Below, in pieces: positions 1 through 5,169 of a DNA stretch of 5,169 nucleotides. Position numbers and translations under genes: made by a program. The stretch is from Acidimicrobiia bacterium (GTDB lineage: Bacteria > Actinomycetota > Acidimicrobiia > Acidimicrobiales > SZUA-35): positions 1 through 5,169 of the forward strand of contig JAOUGG010000273.1 in NCBI GenBank assembly GCA_029857855.1. Reading direction: 5' to 3'. How positions within the stretch are numbered: position 1 is the first letter of the stretch; every line of letters starts with the position of its first letter. The notes under the pieces were generated by a model. The model saw only the letters and a list, made by a program, of their open reading frames with translations. It did not search any database and had not been told where the DNA came from.

Positions 1-603
1 TGGGGTGCGTCGGGCCGGTTCGACCGCCTCACGGAACCCATCGACACCTACAACGGCCTCCGGTGGTGGGACAACTTCGGCGAGTACGCCTTCTGCACCG
101 CACTGCGGGCCGAGCAGTTGCGTGACGTCGGGGCCTGCCTCTCACCGTTCAACGCCTTCCTGCTCCTCCAGGGCCTCGAGACACTCCCCCAACGCATGGA
201 CGCCCACGTGGCCAACGCCCGAGCCGTGGCCGCCTGGCTGGCGGGCGACACCCGCATCTCGTGGGTGGCCCACGCCGACTTGGTCGACTCGCCCTACCAT
301 GACCTGGCCGCCCGCTACCTCCCGAAGGGGGCGGGCGCCATCTTCACCTTCGGGATCGACGGCGGCCGCAAGGCCGGCCAGCGGTTCATCGAGTCGCTGC
401 AGATGGTCAGCCACCTGGCCAACGTGGGCGACGCCCGCACACTCGTCATCCATCCGGCGTCGACGACCCATCAGCAGATGAGCGACGCCGAGCTGGAGCG
501 GGCCGGTGTCGGCGCCGACATGATCCGGCTGTCGGTCGGGCTGGAGGACCTCGACGACATCGTCTGGGATCTCGATCAGGCGCTCACGGCGGCCGTGTCA
601 TGA
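1..603 (+). CDS. metY: O-acetylhomoserine sulfhydrylase (aminocarboxypropyltransferase), C-terminal part
   Basis: This is a partial gene whose 5' end lies left of the window; reading frame 1 is open from base 1 to the TGA at 601-603 and gives 200 residues. MetY is a cytosolic PLP enzyme of the cystathionine gamma-synthase family. It makes homocysteine from O-acetylhomoserine and sulfide (or methionine from methanethiol). Family proteins are about 430 residues, so roughly the N-terminal half, including the PLP lysine, is missing. The visible half carries hallmark C-terminal stretches, numbered within the fragment: KGAGAIFTFGIDGG at 109-122, SHLANVGDARTLVIHPASTT at 137-156 and IRLSVGLED at 175-183, whose Arg is the family's substrate-carboxylate ligand. 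The tryptophan-rich N-terminal stretch (RWWDNFGEYAF, 21-31) and SPFNAFLLLQGLETL also fit MetY better than MetB or MetZ. A CoA-binding gene follows 11 bases after the stop. Identification is strong despite truncation. Confidence 0.93.
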   Translation, partial: WGASGRFDRLTEPIDTYNGLRWWDNFGEYAFCTALRAEQLRDVGACLSPFNAFLLLQGLETLPQRMDAHVANARAVAAWLAGDTRISWVAHADLVDSPYHDLAARYLPKGAGAIFTFGIDGGRKAGQRFIESLQMVSHLANVGDARTLVIHPASTTHQQMSDAELERAGVGADMIRLSVGLEDLDDIVWDLDQALTAAVS

Positions 604-607
604 GGGG
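602..607 (+). promoter_or_regulatory. Shine-Dalgarno site overlapping the metY stop codon
   Basis: GAGGGG overlaps the metY TGA and lies 7 bases before the ATG at 615. It is the best ribosome binding site near the start of the CoA-binding gene. It favours ATG 615 over the in-frame ATG at 600, which lacks a good site. The overlap with the upstream stop implies translational coupling to metY. Confidence 0.65.
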
Positions 608-614
608 CGTTGTC

Positions 615-1151
615 ATGACGACCGTCCCGGCCGCTGCGATCGGGACGGCCCAGCCGCCCGTGCCCGGATGGACGCCCCCGTCGCCGTTGCAGCGCAAGGC
701 GATCCTGGATCGCAGCCGCTCGATCGCGATCGTCGGGGCTTCGGCCAGCCCTGCCCGGGCCAGCAACTTCGTGATGACCTACCTGAAGTCGTCGTCGTGC
801 GACTTCGACCTGTACCCGGTGCACCCGACCGAGACCGAGATCCTCGGCCTCCCCGTTTTCCCGTCTCTGGAGGCCGTGACCGACGCCATCGGCGCTCCGA
901 TCGACATCGTCGACGTGTTCCGGCGGGCCGAGGACTGCCCGGCCGTGGCCGCCGAGGCGGTGGCGGCCGGTGCCGGAACGCTGTGGTTGCAGCTCGGGCT
1001 GTGGAGCGTCGAGGCGGCCGAGATCGCCCTGGCCGACGGCCTCGACGTGGTCATGAACCGCTGCACCAAAATCGAACACGCCCGCTTCGCCGGGGGGCTC
1101 CACCTGGCCGGCTTCGACACCGGCGTCATCTCGAGCAGACGAGCCCCGTGA
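615..1151 (+). CDS. CoA-binding domain protein (YccU-like, CoA_binding_2 family)
   Basis: The product is a 178-residue single-domain Rossmann protein of the family related to the CoA-binding domain of succinyl-CoA synthetase alpha. Visible features are the nucleotide-binding loop SIAIVGASASP (36-46), the strand LYPVHPTETEILG (67-79), the motif IDIVDVFRR (96-104), WLQLGLW (124-130) and the conserved C-terminal block NRCTKIEH...GGLHLAGFDTGVISSRR (148-176). That last tail is typical of the stand-alone family. The start at 615 is chosen for its Shine-Dalgarno site; an alternative ATG at 600 would add five residues and overlap the metY stop as ATGA. The gene is in an operon with metY, which suggests a role near homocysteine/methionine synthesis or acetyl-CoA sensing, but the biochemical function of this family is not well established. 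The first ~30 residues are Pro/Ala-rich and look like a flexible leader before the fold. There is no signal peptide, so it should be cytosolic. Confidence 0.88.
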   Translation: MTTVPAAAIGTAQPPVPGWTPPSPLQRKAILDRSRSIAIVGASASPARASNFVMTYLKSSSCDFDLYPVHPTETEILGLPVFPSLEAVTDAIGAPIDIVDVFRRAEDCPAVAAEAVAAGAGTLWLQLGLWSVEAAEIALADGLDVVMNRCTKIEHARFAGGLHLAGFDTGVISSRRAP

Positions 1152-1158
1152 CCAGGCG

Positions 1159-1179
1159 GTCGGTGATGTCGTCACCGAC
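1159..1179 (+). terminator. Hairpin after the metY operon, possible terminator
   Basis: A perfect 8-bp inverted repeat, GTCGGTGA / TCACCGAC, with a 5-base loop starts 8 bases after the stop of the CoA-binding gene. No U-run follows, so it would be a U-less actinobacterial-type terminator or only an mRNA-stabilising stem. The position at the operon's end supports a 3'-end role. Confidence 0.4.
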
Positions 1180-1270
1180 GCGCCGTCGCGACTGGCCCGG
1201 TCGGAGCCGAAGTGACAACATGATCGGGACCCGTGCACTGATTACGCTGTGCAGGTTCACGTCGTGCATT

Positions 1271-1275
1271 GGAGG
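1271..1275 (+). promoter_or_regulatory. Shine-Dalgarno site of the thiolase
   Basis: GGAGG lies 8 bases before ATG 1284, near-ideal spacing. It rules out the in-frame TTG at 1269, which overlaps this site. Confidence 0.8.
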
Positions 1276-1283
1276 CACAGAAC

Positions 1284-2489
1284 ATGGCTGAAGCCGTCAT
1301 CGTATCCACCGCCCGCAGCCCGATCGGCCGGGCGTTCAAAGGCTCGCTCAAAGACGAGCGCCCCGACGACATCACGGCCCAGATCGTAAACGCCGCGCTC
1401 GACAAGGTGCCGGAACTCGACCGATCCGAGATCGAGGACCTGATGCTCGGCACCGGTTCACCGGCCGGTGAACAAGGGTTCAACGCGGCCCGCGTCGTGG
1501 CCATCCTGGCCGGGCTCGGCAACGTGCCCGGCGTGACCGTCAACCGCTACTGCTCGTCGTCGCTGCAGACCATCCGCATGGCGGCGCACGCCATCAAGGC
1601 CGGTGAGGGGGATGCGTTCGTGGCCGCCGGGGTCGAGTTCGTGAGCCGCTACGGCAATGGAGCGTCCGACAACGGCGACGCCCGCAACAAGCGGTTCAAC
1701 GACGCCATGCTGCGCACTCTCGCGCGTTCCGAGGGCGGAGCCGAGACCTGGACCGCGCCCGAGGGTCTGCCCGACATCTACATCGCCATGGGTCAGACCG
1801 CCGAAAACGTCGCCCAGCAGGAGAACGTGAGCCGCGAGGAACAGGACGCCTGGGGTGTCCGCAGCCAGAATCGGGCCGAGGACGCGATCAAGCGCGGGTT
1901 CTTCGAGGTCGACATCACCCCGGTCACGCTGTCCGACGGCTCGGTCCTCTCGGCCGATGACGGACCCCGGCCCGGGACCACGCTCGAGGGCGTGAGCCAG
2001 CTGAAGCCCGTGTTCCGCCCCGACGGAACCGTGACCGCCGGCAACGCCTGCCCGCTGAACGACGGCGCCGCCGCCGTGGTCGTGATGAGCGACGAGAAGG
2101 CCCGCCGGCTCGGTATCAAGCCGCTGGCCCGTATCGTCTCCTCGGGCGTGACCGGATTGAACCCCGAGATCATGGGACTCGGCCCGATCGAGGCGTCCCG
2201 CCAGGCCCTGGCCCGGGCCGGAATGACGATCGACGACATCGATCTGGTCGAGATCAATGAGGCATTCGCCGCCCAGGTGCTCCCGTCGGCCGCCCACCTC
2301 GGCATCGACCAGGACAAGCTCAACGTCAACGGCGGCGCCATCGCCATCGGCCACCCGTTCGGCATGACCGGGGCCCGCATCATGACCACGCTGATCAACG
2401 GCCTGATCGACGCCGACAAGACCGTGGGTCTCGAGACGATGTGCGTCGGTGGTGGCCAGGGTATGGCCATGATCATCGAGCGTCTGTGA
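1284..2489 (+). CDS. Thiolase, acetyl-CoA C-acetyltransferase / 3-ketoacyl-CoA thiolase
   Basis: This complete 401-residue thiolase has the usual family length (390-410). Thiolases catalyse CoA-dependent cleavage of 3-ketoacyl-CoA or the reverse Claisen condensation of two acyl-CoAs, in the cytosol, as dimers or tetramers. The catalytic residues are all present: nucleophilic Cys90 in VNRYCSSSLQ, the NEAF motif at 325-328, His357 in AIGHPFGMTGAR, and acid/base Cys387 in ETMCVGGGQGMA. The N-terminus MAEAVIVSTARSPIGRAFKG matches the usual thiolase start. The GNACPLNDGAAA segment at 253-264 and MGLGPIEASRQAL at 297-309 resemble the actinobacterial FadA-like acetyl-CoA acetyltransferase group. Sequence alone does not say whether it works in beta-oxidation or biosynthetically, and no FadB, acyl-CoA dehydrogenase or PhaB gene is adjacent. 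It appears monocistronic: its own leader of about 130 bases with a strong ribosome binding site, and hairpins on both sides. Confidence 0.95.
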   Translation: MAEAVIVSTARSPIGRAFKGSLKDERPDDITAQIVNAALDKVPELDRSEIEDLMLGTGSPAGEQGFNAARVVAILAGLGNVPGVTVNRYCSSSLQTIRMAAHAIKAGEGDAFVAAGVEFVSRYGNGASDNGDARNKRFNDAMLRTLARSEGGAETWTAPEGLPDIYIAMGQTAENVAQQENVSREEQDAWGVRSQNRAEDAIKRGFFEVDITPVTLSDGSVLSADDGPRPGTTLEGVSQLKPVFRPDGTVTAGNACPLNDGAAAVVVMSDEKARRLGIKPLARIVSSGVTGLNPEIMGLGPIEASRQALARAGMTIDDIDLVEINEAFAAQVLPSAAHLGIDQDKLNVNGGAIAIGHPFGMTGARIMTTLINGLIDADKTVGLETMCVGGGQGMAMIIERL

Positions 2490-2491
2490 CG

Positions 2492-2506
2492 GAGCGGCGC
2501 CCGCTC
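2492..2506 (+). terminator. Hairpin just after the thiolase stop
   Basis: GAGCGG and CCGCTC form a perfect 6-bp GC-rich stem with a 3-base loop, beginning 3 bases past the stop codon. There is no U-run after it (AATCGGG follows). It is a plausible weak or U-less terminator or 3'-end protector of the thiolase mRNA. Confidence 0.35.
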
Positions 2507-2561
2507 AATCGGGTTCCGGCCTGGGCATTGATACCCGGACGACGGAATTTCGTCGAAAGCC

Positions 2562-2590
2562 TGTAACCAAATGACGAGCTGAGGCGTCTA
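2562..2590 (+). promoter_or_regulatory. Candidate ECF-sigma-type promoter
   Basis: TGTAACC (2562-2568) and CGTCTA (2585-2590) are separated by 16 bases. An AAC-containing -35 and a CGT-containing -10 with about 16 bases between them is the general pattern recognised by actinobacterial ECF sigma factors (compare BldN-type CGTAAC-N16-CGTTGA). Transcription would start near 2597. No gene follows on this strand; the next element is a strong hairpin at 2612. The match is by eye and no cognate sigma factor is in the window. Confidence 0.4.
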
Positions 2591-2611
2591 AGCCCACGAA
2601 CACTCTCCCCT

Positions 2612-2645
2612 GAAGCCCCGGCCCCCGCAAGGTGGTCGGGGCTTC
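2612..2645. terminator. Strong hairpin between convergent genes, likely bidirectional terminator
   Basis: GAAGCCCCG (2612-2620) pairs perfectly with CGGGGCTTC (2637-2645). The stem continues inward through a G.U pair, two C-G pairs, one C/U mismatch and two more C-G pairs, and is closed by a GCAA tetraloop (GNRA type) at 2627-2630. It sits between the thiolase (+) and the lipoprotein (-), which converge here, so it could end transcripts from either side. There is no long U-run on either strand. It could equally be the body of a short RNA from the promoter candidate just upstream. Confidence 0.65.
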
Positions 2646-2690
2646 GTGGTGTCAGGCGCCACTCGTCGTGGTATCAGGCGCTACTCGTCG
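2646..2690. repeat. Two-copy tandem repeat covering the lipoprotein stop codon
   Basis: Bases 2646-2668 and 2668-2690 are two near-identical 23-base copies with a 22-base period; the core TCAGGCGCYACTCGTCG differs at one position. The second copy contains the lipoprotein's last codons and TAG stop (minus strand). The first copy has the same tail with TAG changed to TGG. It looks like a small local duplication of the gene's 3' end. Confidence 0.75.
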
Positions 2691-3076
2691 GCGGAGGGGC
2701 CGATGGCGGTGCAGTCGGTGACCGTTGCGTCGAAAAACTCGCCGAAGCCCTCGACGCCGTCCTCACCGGTCAGGTAGTCGTAGGTCTCGGCAGCCGAGAT
2801 CTTCTGCAGAGCGTTGCCGTCCTCGCCGTAGCGGTCGAAGACCGCATCGGCGATGCACTCGGCCTCGTTGACGGCGAAGTTGTCGTCGCGGGTCAACACG
2901 TCGACGAAGTCATCGCGGTCGCCGGGACCGCCGGTGCAGCCGGTGGCGAGGAGTGCAAACGCCACGACGACCGCCGACAAACCGGCACGACGACGGCCCC
3001 GAGCGGAGCGGGTCATCGCCGGGCGGGACGGCTCCGGAGACGTGGTGTTGGGGCGGGGGGTGATCTGGTTGGTCAT
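2681..3076 (-). CDS. Small secreted lipoprotein of unknown function
   Basis: The gene encodes about 131 residues. After a polar N-terminal stretch there is a basic cluster (RSARGRRR), a hydrophobic segment (AGLSAVVVAFALLATG) and a lipobox-like LLATGC. The Cys is at residue 47 from ATG 3076, or 27 from the internal ATG at 3016, which would give a more standard signal length. The mature part is about 85 residues and acidic, with two further Cys (EAECIAD and VTDCTA) that could form a disulfide outside the cell. I recognise no enzyme family, though small Asp/Glu-rich lipoproteins with this two-Cys pattern occur in Actinobacteria. Start choice is uncertain: GTG 3085, ATG 3076 (weak GAAAG site 8 bases upstream) and ATG 3016 are all in frame. 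It should be membrane-anchored at the cytoplasmic membrane's outer face. It is convergent with the thiolase and downstream of, in the same direction as, the sugar kinase. Confidence 0.75.
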   Translation of the reverse strand: MTNQITPRPNTTSPEPSRPAMTRSARGRRRAGLSAVVVAFALLATGCTGGPGDRDDFVDVLTRDDNFAVNEAECIADAVFDRYGEDGNALQKISAAETYDYLTGEDGVEGFGEFFDATVTDCTAIGPSADE

Positions 3077-3096
3077 GGCCTTCACTTTCGGCGCTC

Positions 3097-3102
3097 AGGC
3101 TA
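3097..3102 (-). promoter_or_regulatory. Possible -10 box of the lipoprotein gene
   Basis: On the minus strand TAGCCT fits the actinobacterial TAnnnT -10 pattern and lies 20 bases before ATG 3076. No convincing -35 is visible at the expected distance, so this is only a weak call. Confidence 0.25.
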
Positions 3103-3153
3103 CTTCACCGGACCACGGTTACCACCCCGCGCCGTCAGCTGTCGTCGCCCTGT

Positions 3154-3179
3154 CGCCCCCCGGTCGCCGTGCCGGGGCG
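3154..3179 (-). terminator. GC-rich hairpin after the sugar kinase
   Basis: CGCCCCGG and CCGGGGGGCG (minus-strand reading) form a stem of 8 bp with two extra G bases bulged on one side and an 8-base loop. It begins about 10 bases past the kinase stop, before the next gene on the same strand. There is no U-run. It may terminate or attenuate kinase transcripts ahead of the lipoprotein gene. Confidence 0.4.
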
Positions 3180-3189
3180 TGACGGGTGC

Positions 3190-4098
3190 TCAGGCGGTCG
3201 CCGGTTCGTCGATCTCGGAGGCCCAGGGCGGATCGGCCCCCAGGCGACCCACGGTGATCGACGCCGCCTTCACGCCGAAGGAAACGATCTCCCGCCACGT
3301 ATCCGGCCCGAGGGCGGCGATGGCCTCCACCGTGGCCAGCTTCCGTCGATACAACTGGGCCAGCACCGCACCGCAGAACGAGTCGCCCGCTCCGACGGTG
3401 TCGGCCACCTCACCTCGTACCGACGCAACGGTGAACGGATCATGACCCTTGACGTGAACATCGACGCCGGCGGGCCCGGCGGTCCGCAGCACCGCGGTGG
3501 CCCCCCTCACCAGCAGGTCGTCGATGGTCATACCCATCCAGTCGAGATCCTCGTCGCTGGCCTTGATGACCGAGGCCCGGTCGAGCCACGGCCCGGCCAG
3601 CTCCAGCCACTCGCCCACCGAGGGGAAAACCTGGGGACGGATGTTCGGATCGAACGAGACGACGCCGTCGAAGTCGTCGAGCATGCGATGCAGGGCCCGG
3701 GCCGTCTCGCCCCGGAACACGCCGAGCGTTCCGGCGTGCACGATGTGGGGACCGGGGCCGAGCGGCGACAGATCGATGGTGGTCATGGAGGCATCGGCTG
3801 TGTTGTCGCCCTCGAACCGGAAGGATTGGACGGGCCGCACGGTGACGATGGCCCGGGCCGTCGGCTCCGGCCCCCGCTCGGCGGCTCGCAGATCGACGCC
3901 CGAGGCCTCCAGGTGCGCCCAGATGAGGTCGCCGTTGGCATCGGTCGAGATCCGTCCGACGAACGCCGTCGGCACGCCGAGACGGGCCGTGGCCACCGCG
4001 GCGTTCATGGGTCCGCCGCCGGGCACCGCCCGCTCGGGATCGCCCTCGTGTTCGCCGGGAATGACATCGACCAACGATTCGCCTACACAGATGATCAT
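3190..4098 (-). CDS. PfkB-family carbohydrate kinase, fructokinase-like
   Basis: The 302-residue product is a ribokinase/PfkB-fold sugar kinase that transfers phosphate from ATP to a sugar hydroxyl in the cytosol. The N-terminal strand MIICVGESLVDVIP is the usual family start. PGGGPMNAAVATARLG (26-41) is the sugar-binding PfkB signature. DPNIRP at 150-155 is typical of fructokinases. DTVGAGDSFCGA (233-244) is the second PfkB signature, with catalytic base Asp239 and the GAGD anion hole. The C-terminal ITVGRLGADPPWASEI (281-296) matches fructokinase tails. Length is normal for the family. The start at 4098 fits the family N-terminus; an upstream in-frame start at 4167 would add 23 low-complexity residues and swallow the -10 box. 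No transporter, glycosidase or regulator is adjacent, so the true substrate (fructose versus another ketose or nucleoside) is inferred from motif resemblance only. Confidence 0.92.
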   Translation of the reverse strand: MIICVGESLVDVIPGEHEGDPERAVPGGGPMNAAVATARLGVPTAFVGRISTDANGDLIWAHLEASGVDLRAAERGPEPTARAIVTVRPVQSFRFEGDNTADASMTTIDLSPLGPGPHIVHAGTLGVFRGETARALHRMLDDFDGVVSFDPNIRPQVFPSVGEWLELAGPWLDRASVIKASDEDLDWMGMTIDDLLVRGATAVLRTAGPAGVDVHVKGHDPFTVASVRGEVADTVGAGDSFCGAVLAQLYRRKLATVEAIAALGPDTWREIVSFGVKAASITVGRLGADPPWASEIDEPATA

Positions 4099-4107
4099 GA
4101 TCGCACC

Positions 4108-4135
4108 AGCATAATCGGTCGCTGGCCGCCGTCGA
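4108..4135 (-). promoter_or_regulatory. Promoter of the sugar kinase, apparently leaderless
   Basis: On the minus strand TATGCT (4108-4113) fits the TAnnnT -10 box, with TCGACG (4130-4135) 16 bases upstream matching TTGACA at four of six positions. The expected start of transcription, 6-8 bases on, falls within a few bases of ATG 4098. There is no clear Shine-Dalgarno site, which agrees with a leaderless or near-leaderless mRNA. Confidence 0.45.
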
Positions 4136-4176
4136 GAGGCCGCGGCCCCCGATCCATCGAGCGACAATCCGCTACG

Positions 4177-4182
4177 TACACT
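4177..4182 (+). promoter_or_regulatory. -10 box of the amidase gene, apparently leaderless
   Basis: TACACT fits the TAnnnT -10 pattern and ends 8 bases before ATG 4191, so transcription should begin at or next to the start codon. The intervening GACCCTCG has no ribosome binding site. The -35 region is not recognisable. Confidence 0.45.
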
Positions 4183-4190
4183 GACCCTCG

Positions 4191-5169
4191 ATGACCGAGG
4201 CGACGGCCGGAGCGGCTCCGGATTTCGACCAGCTTCCCGAGCTGGATCAGGCGGTGGAATCCCGGCTCCGACCCGAGATCCGGGCGCGCTCGACCTGGGG
4301 CGACCGACTCCCGCCGACCGGCCCGCTGGAGAGGGAGGACGACGTCCGCTTGCTGCTGGTGCACCACACGGCGTCGACCAACGACTACAGCGCCGACGAG
4401 GTCATCGAGCAGATCCACGATTTCTACGACTTCCACGTCGGACCGGAGCGGGGCTGGCCCGATGTCGCCTACAACTTCCTCATCGATCGATTCGGCGGCA
4501 TCTGGGAGGCCCGGGAGGGTTCGCTCGCCGAACCGATTCGGGGAGACGCCACCGGAGGCTCCCAAGGTTTCGCCCAGCTGGCCAGCCTGATCGGCAACCA
4601 CGTCGAGGCGCCGCCCACCCCCGAGGGCATCGACAGCCTGACTCGGCTGCTGGCGTGGATGGCCCACCGGTACCGGGTCGACACGAAACCCGGGGCGACC
4701 GTCGCCTTCGTGTCGCGAGGATCGAACCGCTGGCCCGCCGGCACCGAGGTCTCGGCCGCCACGATTTCGGGTCACCGCGACATGTCGGAGACGAGGTGTC
4801 CCGGCGACTCGGTCTACGACCTGCTCGATCGCTCGATACCCGAGGAGATCGAACGCCTGCGCCAGTCCGCCCTCGAGGAGGCGAGCGCCGACCTGGGCGT
4901 CGAATCGCCACCGCCGGCGGCTGAGGAACCGGTCGAGGGCGCCGAGGATGATGGCGAGAGGCCGACCTCGTCGACCATCGGCTCGGAGTCGGTCGCGGTC
5001 GGCTCCGAAGGCGTCGAGGCGCTCCGCGAACGGGCTGCCGGGGAATCGGAACCACCGGTCGTGGCCGACTCGGACAACACCGACCGGTATGTGGTCTCGG
5101 CGGGCGTGACGATGGTGGTCGGCGGCCTGGCCGGTCTGATCGCGCTGCGGCGCCGACAGGTCGAGGGCT
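4191..5169 (+). CDS. Peptidoglycan recognition / N-acetylmuramoyl-L-alanine amidase (Amidase_2), 3' end outside window
   Basis: The frame stays open from ATG 4191 to the right edge (326 codons, no stop), so the gene is partial. Residues ~28-215 form an Amidase_2/PGRP domain, which cleaves the amide bond between muramic acid and the stem peptide's L-alanine. Expected zinc ligands are present: His in LLLVHHTAS (58-59), His195 in ISGHRDMSETRCPGD and Cys203 eight residues later, the H...C spacing of T7 lysozyme-type enzymes. AYNFLIDRFGGIWEAREG (93-110) is the conserved PGRP core and Tyr94 may be the catalytic Tyr. Residues ~220-297 are an acidic Glu/Ser/Pro-rich linker. YVVSAGVTMVVGGLAGLIAL (300-319) is a transmembrane helix followed by RRRQ. 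No N-terminal signal peptide is visible, and an in-frame TGA at 4182-4184 excludes an upstream extension within this frame. It is transcribed divergently from the sugar kinase. The enzymatic call is firm; topology and export are unclear. Confidence 0.9.
   Translation, partial: MTEATAGAAPDFDQLPELDQAVESRLRPEIRARSTWGDRLPPTGPLEREDDVRLLLVHHTASTNDYSADEVIEQIHDFYDFHVGPERGWPDVAYNFLIDRFGGIWEAREGSLAEPIRGDATGGSQGFAQLASLIGNHVEAPPTPEGIDSLTRLLAWMAHRYRVDTKPGATVAFVSRGSNRWPAGTEVSAATISGHRDMSETRCPGDSVYDLLDRSIPEEIERLRQSALEEASADLGVESPPPAAEEPVEGAEDDGERPTSSTIGSESVAVGSEGVEALRERAAGESEPPVVADSDNTDRYVVSAGVTMVVGGLAGLIALRRRQVEG

Noticed and set aside
576..1238. Long minus-strand open frame of 220 codons opposite the CoA-binding gene
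   Set aside because: It is antisense to a well-supported gene, rich in Arg/Gly/His typical of high-GC shadow frames, and matches no family.
1212..1248. Thiolase promoter made from GTGACA (1212-1217) and TACGCT (1243-1248)
   Set aside because: The 25-base spacer is too long and no better -35 pairs with the -10-like box, although a promoter somewhere in 1180-1260 is likely.
1148..1291. Small plus-strand frame starting GTG at the CoA-binding gene's stop and running into the thiolase start
   Set aside because: No ribosome binding site, Arg/Ser-rich composition, and it overlaps both a hairpin and the thiolase ribosome binding site.
1458..2354. 298-codon minus-strand open frame inside the thiolase
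   Set aside because: Lies opposite a fully conserved catalytic thiolase; composition (His, Gly, Asp rich) is that of a reverse-complement shadow.
2632..2721. About 30-codon GTG frame downstream of the ECF-like promoter
   Set aside because: It starts inside the hairpin stem, has no ribosome binding site and runs antisense through the lipoprotein end.
4099..4167. N-terminal extension of the sugar kinase to the in-frame start at 4167
   Set aside because: The family begins at MIICVGE; the extra residues are low complexity and the -10 box lies inside them.
3169..4194. 341-codon plus-strand open frame over the sugar kinase
   Set aside because: Opposite a kinase with both PfkB signatures; Gly/Arg/His-rich sequence with no recognisable motif.
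4095..4775. 226-codon minus-strand open frame overlapping the amidase
   Set aside because: Shadow of the amidase gene and of the divergent promoter region; no family features.

Overview
This window reads as chromosomal DNA from a high-GC actinobacterium. The thiolase and the peptidoglycan-recognition amidase resemble proteins I associate with the class Acidimicrobiia (Ilumatobacter-like lineages), but that placement is from memory of family sequences and is not proven here. GC is high throughout, coding sequence fills most of the window, and -10-like TAnnnT boxes lie just upstream of ATG codons that have no Shine-Dalgarno site, as is common in Actinobacteria.

Layout, left to right. (1) Bases 1-603, + strand: the C-terminal ~200 residues of an O-acetylhomoserine sulfhydrylase (MetY), cut by the left edge. 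(2) 615-1151, +: a small CoA-binding (YccU-type Rossmann) protein, translationally coupled to metY. (3) 1284-2489, +: a complete thiolase (acetyl-CoA C-acetyltransferase type) with its own ribosome binding site and a hairpin-bounded leader. (4) 2490-2680: a non-coding stretch holding two hairpins, an ECF-sigma-like promoter motif pointing at the second hairpin, and a short tandem duplication. (5) 2681-3076, - strand: a small secreted lipoprotein of unknown function. (6) 3190-4098, -: a PfkB-family sugar kinase, fructokinase-like. (7) 4099-4190: a compact divergent promoter region, apparently giving two leaderless mRNAs. (8) 4191 to the right edge, +: a zinc-dependent N-acetylmuramoyl-L-alanine amidase/PGRP-domain protein with a C-terminal transmembrane helix, cut by the right edge.

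Functionally the window is mostly housekeeping: sulfur assimilation into homocysteine/methionine (metY plus its CoA-binding partner), acyl-CoA metabolism (thiolase), sugar phosphorylation (kinase) and cell-wall amide hydrolysis (amidase). These do not form one pathway; only metY and the CoA-binding gene look like an operon. I see no mobile element, CRISPR array, tRNA or rRNA, and no clear new multi-gene system. The most unusual signal is the ECF-type promoter motif at 2562-2590 placed directly in front of a strong hairpin, with no gene downstream on that strand. It could produce a very short RNA or an antisense transcript against the lipoprotein gene.
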